Origin: Enterobacter hormaechei subsp. xiangfangensis
GTDB lineage: Bacteria; Pseudomonadota; Gammaproteobacteria; Enterobacterales; Enterobacteriaceae
Length of the DNA: 64,000 bases
Assembly (NCBI RefSeq): GCF_001729785.1
Contig: NZ_CP017183.1
Span: 930,001-994,000, forward strand
Direction: 5' to 3'
The notes below the pieces were generated by a model. That model was not told the DNA's origin. It searched no databases and saw only the letters and a program-made list of their open reading frames with translations. The number at the start of each line of letters is the position of its first letter. Position 1 is the stretch's first letter. Positions 60,744 to 64,000 of the stretch are shown in pieces. Both the position numbers and the translations under genes were made by a program.

Positions 60744-63518
60744 ATGCAAACATGGAAAAAGAAACTGGTTGTATCACAACTTGCATTAGCCTGCACACTG
60801 GCTATCGCTTCTCAGGCCAATGCGAAAGATATATCCGGCACGACATATAATACTTTTGGATATGACAATACTGCGTCCACGCCCTGGTATTATGGTTATG
60901 CTGACTGGAATTATTCAGATGCCACATATGATGGTGACATTTATCCGGTCGTCAATAAATCAACCGTAAACGGAGTTATTTCGACATACTATCTGGATGA
61001 TGGTGTCAATGGCCGTGCGAACGCGTTGAGTATTTCTAACAGCACCATTAATGGCATGATCACCTCAGAGTGTATGACCACGACGTGTGCAGATGGCGTA
61101 GATACTGACGGCACCGCTCATACCCAGTATGATCGTTTTAGCCTGACCGTTGATAACTCCACCATCAACGATACCTACGAGCATTACGCGTATGATGTCG
61201 TCAATGGCGAAACCACTGAAACGCATTATCTGGACACCTATGATCTGGGTAACGCCATCACGCTGGACGTTGAATCTGATATCGTTATTCAGAACAATTC
61301 CCACGTTGCGGGTATCACGCTGACGCAGGGTTACCAGGATCTGGATAACACGCCATACGACGGTGTTGAAGGCGTTGCTAACAGCAGCAATGTCTTTACC
61401 GATACGCTGGTGGTGAAAGACTCTGTGCTGACCTCCGGTGCGTACAGCGATCTGGGTACCAGCGGCTTCTACGGTCAAACGGCGAAGCCGAGCGACTACG
61501 GTGAAACCAACGCCACGGCTGCGGATGATGCGGCGCTGATCGTTGTGGCTGGCGCGTCTGATAACGCTATGCAGACCACCGCTACCTTCGATCACTCTAC
61601 CATTACCGGCGACATCCTTTTCTCCAGCACCTTTGATAACAACTTCTACGAGAATGGCGATCCGGCAACGGATACCACAGAAGATGGCGTCTATAACCCA
61701 ACTACCAACGGCTGGGATGATACCGACAAGCTGGATGTCACGCTGACCAACGGCAGTAAATGGGTGGGTGCCGCGCAGTCCAGCGTTGAGGCCATCGGCA
61801 CGGCGCAGATGTATGGTGAAGGCTACAGCAATGTAGACTGGCATGCACTTTCTCCAAACAGCATCTGGCCTGATTCTACCTTTGATAGCAACGGTCACGT
61901 TGCAGGTGAAGAGGTTTATCAGAGCGGCCTGTTCAACGTGGCGCTGGATAACGGTTCCGAGTGGGATACCCGTAAGATCTCCAACATCGACGCGCTGACG
62001 GTGAACAACCAGTCTCAGGTCAATGTTGAAAACTCCGGCCTGCTGGCGGATTCCATCACCCTGACCAATGCGTCTAGCCTGAACATCGGCGACAACGGCG
62101 CGGTAGCAACCGATAGCCTGTATCTGGATAGCTACAGCCGTGCGGCACTGACTGAAGAGACAGCTGAGCTGTATGCCAACACCATTACCGTGGACAACGG
62201 TGCAGAGCTGGCGCTGGGTCTGGGTCAGGTTGATACGCACAATATGGTGCTGACCGATGGCGGTGTACTCAACGTTGCCAGCCGCGATTATGTGCTGAAC
62301 AGCGACCTGAACAACGCACGGTATATCACCAACGATCGCAATAAAGCGGACTACGACTATGGTGTTGTCGCGCTGAACTCTGACGGTCATCTGGCGGTGA
62401 ACGGTGACGTTGCCGGTAACTATAAAGTGCGCATCGACGATGCGACCGGCGCAGGCTCCGTAGCTGACTACAAAAACAAAGAGATCATTCGCGTCTATGA
62501 CAATAACGCGGATACCGCTGCCAGCTTTACTGCGGCAAATAAAGCTGATTTAGGTGCATACACCTATCAGGCGCAGCAGAAGGGCGACACCGTTGTTCTC
62601 CAGCAGGAAGAGCTGACTGACTACGCCAACATGGCGCTGAGCATTCCTTCTGCTAATACCAACATCTGGAATCTGCAACAGGATACCGTGGGTACCCGTC
62701 TGACCAACAGCCGTCATGGCCTGGCAGATAACGGCGGCGCATGGGTGAGCTATTTCGGCGGCAACTTTGACGCGGATAATGGCACCGTTAGCTACGATCA
62801 GGACGTAAGCGGCATTATGGTAGGTCTGGATACTCAGATCGACGGTAATAACGCGAAGTGGATTGTCGGTGGTGCGGCTGGTTTCGCGAAGGGTGATATC
62901 AGCGATCGTACGGGTCAGGTCGATCAGGACAGCCAGACTGCGATGATCTACGCGTCGGCGAAGTTCATGAACGATATCTTCCTCGACAGCTCACTGAGTT
63001 ACACCCGCTTCAACAACGACCTCTCTGCCACCATGAGCAATGGTCAGTATGTTGACGGTAATACCACGACTGACGCCGTTGGTTTCGGGATGAAACTGGG
63101 CTATGACTGGAAACCAAACCTGTCTGGCTACGTCACGCCTTACGCGGCGATTTCTGGCCTGTTCCAGTCCGGTGATGACTACCAGTTAAGCAACGACATG
63201 CGTATCGATGGTCAGTCTTACGACAGTATGCGTTATGAAGTCGGCGTGGATGCAGGTTATACCTTCAACTACGGCGGCGAGCAGGCATTAACGCCTTACT
63301 TCAAACTGGCTTACGTGTATGACGATGCTGACAACAATGCTGATATCAACAACGACAGCATTGATAACGGCGTAGAAGGCTCTGCGGTTCGCGTGGGACT
63401 GGGTACTCAGTTCAGCTTCACGAAAAACTTCAGTGCTTACACTGATGCGACTTATCTGGGCGGCGGCGACGTTGACCAGAACTGGGGAGCAAACCTGGGT
63501 GTGAAATATACCTGGTAA
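60744..63518 (+). CDS. yaiT: Autotransporter adhesin, YaiT-type
   Basis: A 924-residue type V secretion protein. A signal peptide (MQTWKKKLVVSQLALACTLA, cleavage after NANA-K or nearby) precedes a long beta-helix-like passenger (about 35-640), rich in Asn, Asp, Thr and Ser with repeated LTNASSLNIGDNGAV-type stretches. A C-terminal beta-barrel (about 660-924) starts near WVSYFGGNFDADNG and ends KYTW. Start ATG 60744 has AGGAGG nine bases upstream; an in-frame TTG at 60714 has none. Position between hemB and iprA is that of yaiT, which is a pseudogene in E. coli K-12 but intact here. Its ligand is unknown. Confidence 0.88.
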   Translation: MQTWKKKLVVSQLALACTLAIASQANAKDISGTTYNTFGYDNTASTPWYYGYADWNYSDATYDGDIYPVVNKSTVNGVISTYYLDDGVNGRANALSISNSTINGMITSECMTTTCADGVDTDGTAHTQYDRFSLTVDNSTINDTYEHYAYDVVNGETTETHYLDTYDLGNAITLDVESDIVIQNNSHVAGITLTQGYQDLDNTPYDGVEGVANSSNVFTDTLVVKDSVLTSGAYSDLGTSGFYGQTAKPSDYGETNATAADDAALIVVAGASDNAMQTTATFDHSTITGDILFSSTFDNNFYENGDPATDTTEDGVYNPTTNGWDDTDKLDVTLTNGSKWVGAAQSSVEAIGTAQMYGEGYSNVDWHALSPNSIWPDSTFDSNGHVAGEEVYQSGLFNVALDNGSEWDTRKISNIDALTVNNQSQVNVENSGLLADSITLTNASSLNIGDNGAVATDSLYLDSYSRAALTEETAELYANTITVDNGAELALGLGQVDTHNMVLTDGGVLNVASRDYVLNSDLNNARYITNDRNKADYDYGVVALNSDGHLAVNGDVAGNYKVRIDDATGAGSVADYKNKEIIRVYDNNADTAASFTAANKADLGAYTYQAQQKGDTVVLQQEELTDYANMALSIPSANTNIWNLQQDTVGTRLTNSRHGLADNGGAWVSYFGGNFDADNGTVSYDQDVSGIMVGLDTQIDGNNAKWIVGGAAGFAKGDISDRTGQVDQDSQTAMIYASAKFMNDIFLDSSLSYTRFNNDLSATMSNGQYVDGNTTTDAVGFGMKLGYDWKPNLSGYVTPYAAISGLFQSGDDYQLSNDMRIDGQSYDSMRYEVGVDAGYTFNYGGEQALTPYFKLAYVYDDADNNADINNDSIDNGVEGSAVRVGLGTQFSFTKNFSAYTDATYLGGGDVDQNWGANLGVKYTW

Positions 63519-63520
63519 GA

Positions 63521-63553
63521 AAAAAACGCGGGGGATTTTGCCCCCGCTTTTTT
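63521..63553 (+). terminator. Intrinsic terminator of the autotransporter gene
   Basis: GCGGGGG-attttg-CCCCCGC, preceded by an A-run and followed by TTTTTT, lies three bases after the stop. Confidence 0.92.
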
Positions 63554-63606
63554 ATGTGCTTTAAAAATAATAAAGAACCGACAGATACAGATGACTTGAG
63601 GTATGC

Positions 63607-64000
63607 ATGAACGTTAATGCGAAACCACTTTCTGAATTAAGCCGGCTCATTAAGTGTCTGGAAATCGCCGGTACCCCATTTAAGACCGAACCACAACAAT
63701 TAATAACTACCGGCAATAATGATGATGAACCATTGACCGTTGTCATACAATCCGGTCTGACTGCCGTCCACCGTAAATCAGACGAATTACTTATGGGTAT
63801 TGCGCGGGCACCGTATATCCACGGTTTAAGCGCATGGATAAATGACAACTATCTTGAATATTCTCTGATTGCACAAACACCTTGTACCGGATTTTATTTG
63901 CCTGCCTCTACTGCATGCGAACTTATTCAAGAAGCGCATGTTTGGCAAGAAGCTTTCTGCTGGCTGTCATGGCTAAACCATTTACTGGGAAAACGTGATA
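63607..64000 (+). CDS. iprA: IprA (YaiV) Crp-like regulator, N-terminal part
   Basis: The frame is open from ATG 63607 to the window end (131 codons), so the C-terminus is missing. GAGG lies five bases upstream of the ATG. The protein reads PLSELSRLIKCLEIAGTPF, then IQSGLTAVHRKSDELLMGIA and HVWQEAFCWLSWLNHLLGKRD. That matches the cyclic-nucleotide-binding-like N-terminal domain of E. coli IprA (YaiV), a regulator linked to hydrogen peroxide resistance. The DNA-binding part should follow to the right. In E. coli iprA also follows yaiT. Confidence 0.85.
   Translation, partial: MNVNAKPLSELSRLIKCLEIAGTPFKTEPQQLITTGNNDDEPLTVVIQSGLTAVHRKSDELLMGIARAPYIHGLSAWINDNYLEYSLIAQTPCTGFYLPASTACELIQEAHVWQEAFCWLSWLNHLLGKRD

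Noticed and set aside
61065..62390. A 441-codon open frame on - inside the autotransporter gene
   Set aside because: It is antisense to the repetitive passenger region, where biased codons keep the opposite frame open; no ribosome site or motif is seen.

Overview
The window looks like a chromosome segment of an Enterobacteriaceae member near Enterobacter (Lelliottia or Leclercia are also possible). Most of it follows the E. coli order: yafV-fadE-gmhA-yafJ-yafK, dinB, pepD-gpt-frsA-crl-phoE-proBA-thrW, then mmuPM, tauABCD-hemB-yaiT-iprA. It also carries nqrABCDEF-nqrM, which E. coli lacks. Protein sequences are very close to E. coli in the shared genes. The species call is inference from gene content and similarity.

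Region 1 (1-12084, + strand) is an accessory biosynthesis and export cluster entering from the left. It contains a GcvT-like C-terminus, a fused ketosynthase/chain-length-factor-like protein, a second ketosynthase with an altered triad, and an unrecognised protein. A Lol-like export set follows (ATPase, exported protein, permease, LolA-like protein, outer-membrane barrel candidate), then a discrete acyltransferase and a polytopic membrane protein. I read it as an uncharacterised polyketide- or fatty-acid-like pathway whose lipidic product is moved to the outer membrane. No carrier protein, ketoreductase or dehydratase is visible, so the cluster must extend to the left or borrow fatty-acid enzymes.

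Region 2 (12155-19237, - strand) is a complete type I secretion system (LapB-type ABC transporter, HlyD-type adaptor, TolC-type channel with an unusual N-terminal extension) with no substrate gene in view. Upstream are two paralogous EcpR/MatA-like LuxR-type regulators sharing a four-cysteine N-terminal motif.

Region 3 (19690-40954) is core genome: omega-amidase, acyl-CoA dehydrogenase, heptose isomerase, the DpaA L,D-transpeptidase family protein, the Na+-NQR operon, SOS polymerase IV, PepD, Gpt, FrsA, Crl, PhoE, proline synthesis and tRNA-Thr(CGU). Recognisable LexA, FadR and Pho sites and several REP elements lie here.

Region 4 (40955-45470) is a decayed island at the thrW attachment site. 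It has a near-perfect partial repeat of the tRNA 3' end, a small basic protein, a metallopeptidase-like effector with a putative lipoprotein immunity gene, a truncated yecR-like gene, an IS911 copy with apparent frameshifts in both ORFs, and yjhX-yjhP without yjhQ.

Region 5 (45475-51316, - strand) is signalling and membrane genes: a GGDEF-EAL protein with an exported sulfite-oxidase-fold-like partner, a HAMP-GAF-GGDEF cyclase and an AI-2E family permease. Region 6 (51440-64000) returns to core synteny: sulfur scavenging (mmuPM, tauABCD), an OlsF-like two-domain acyltransferase, hemB, an intact yaiT-type autotransporter and the start of iprA.
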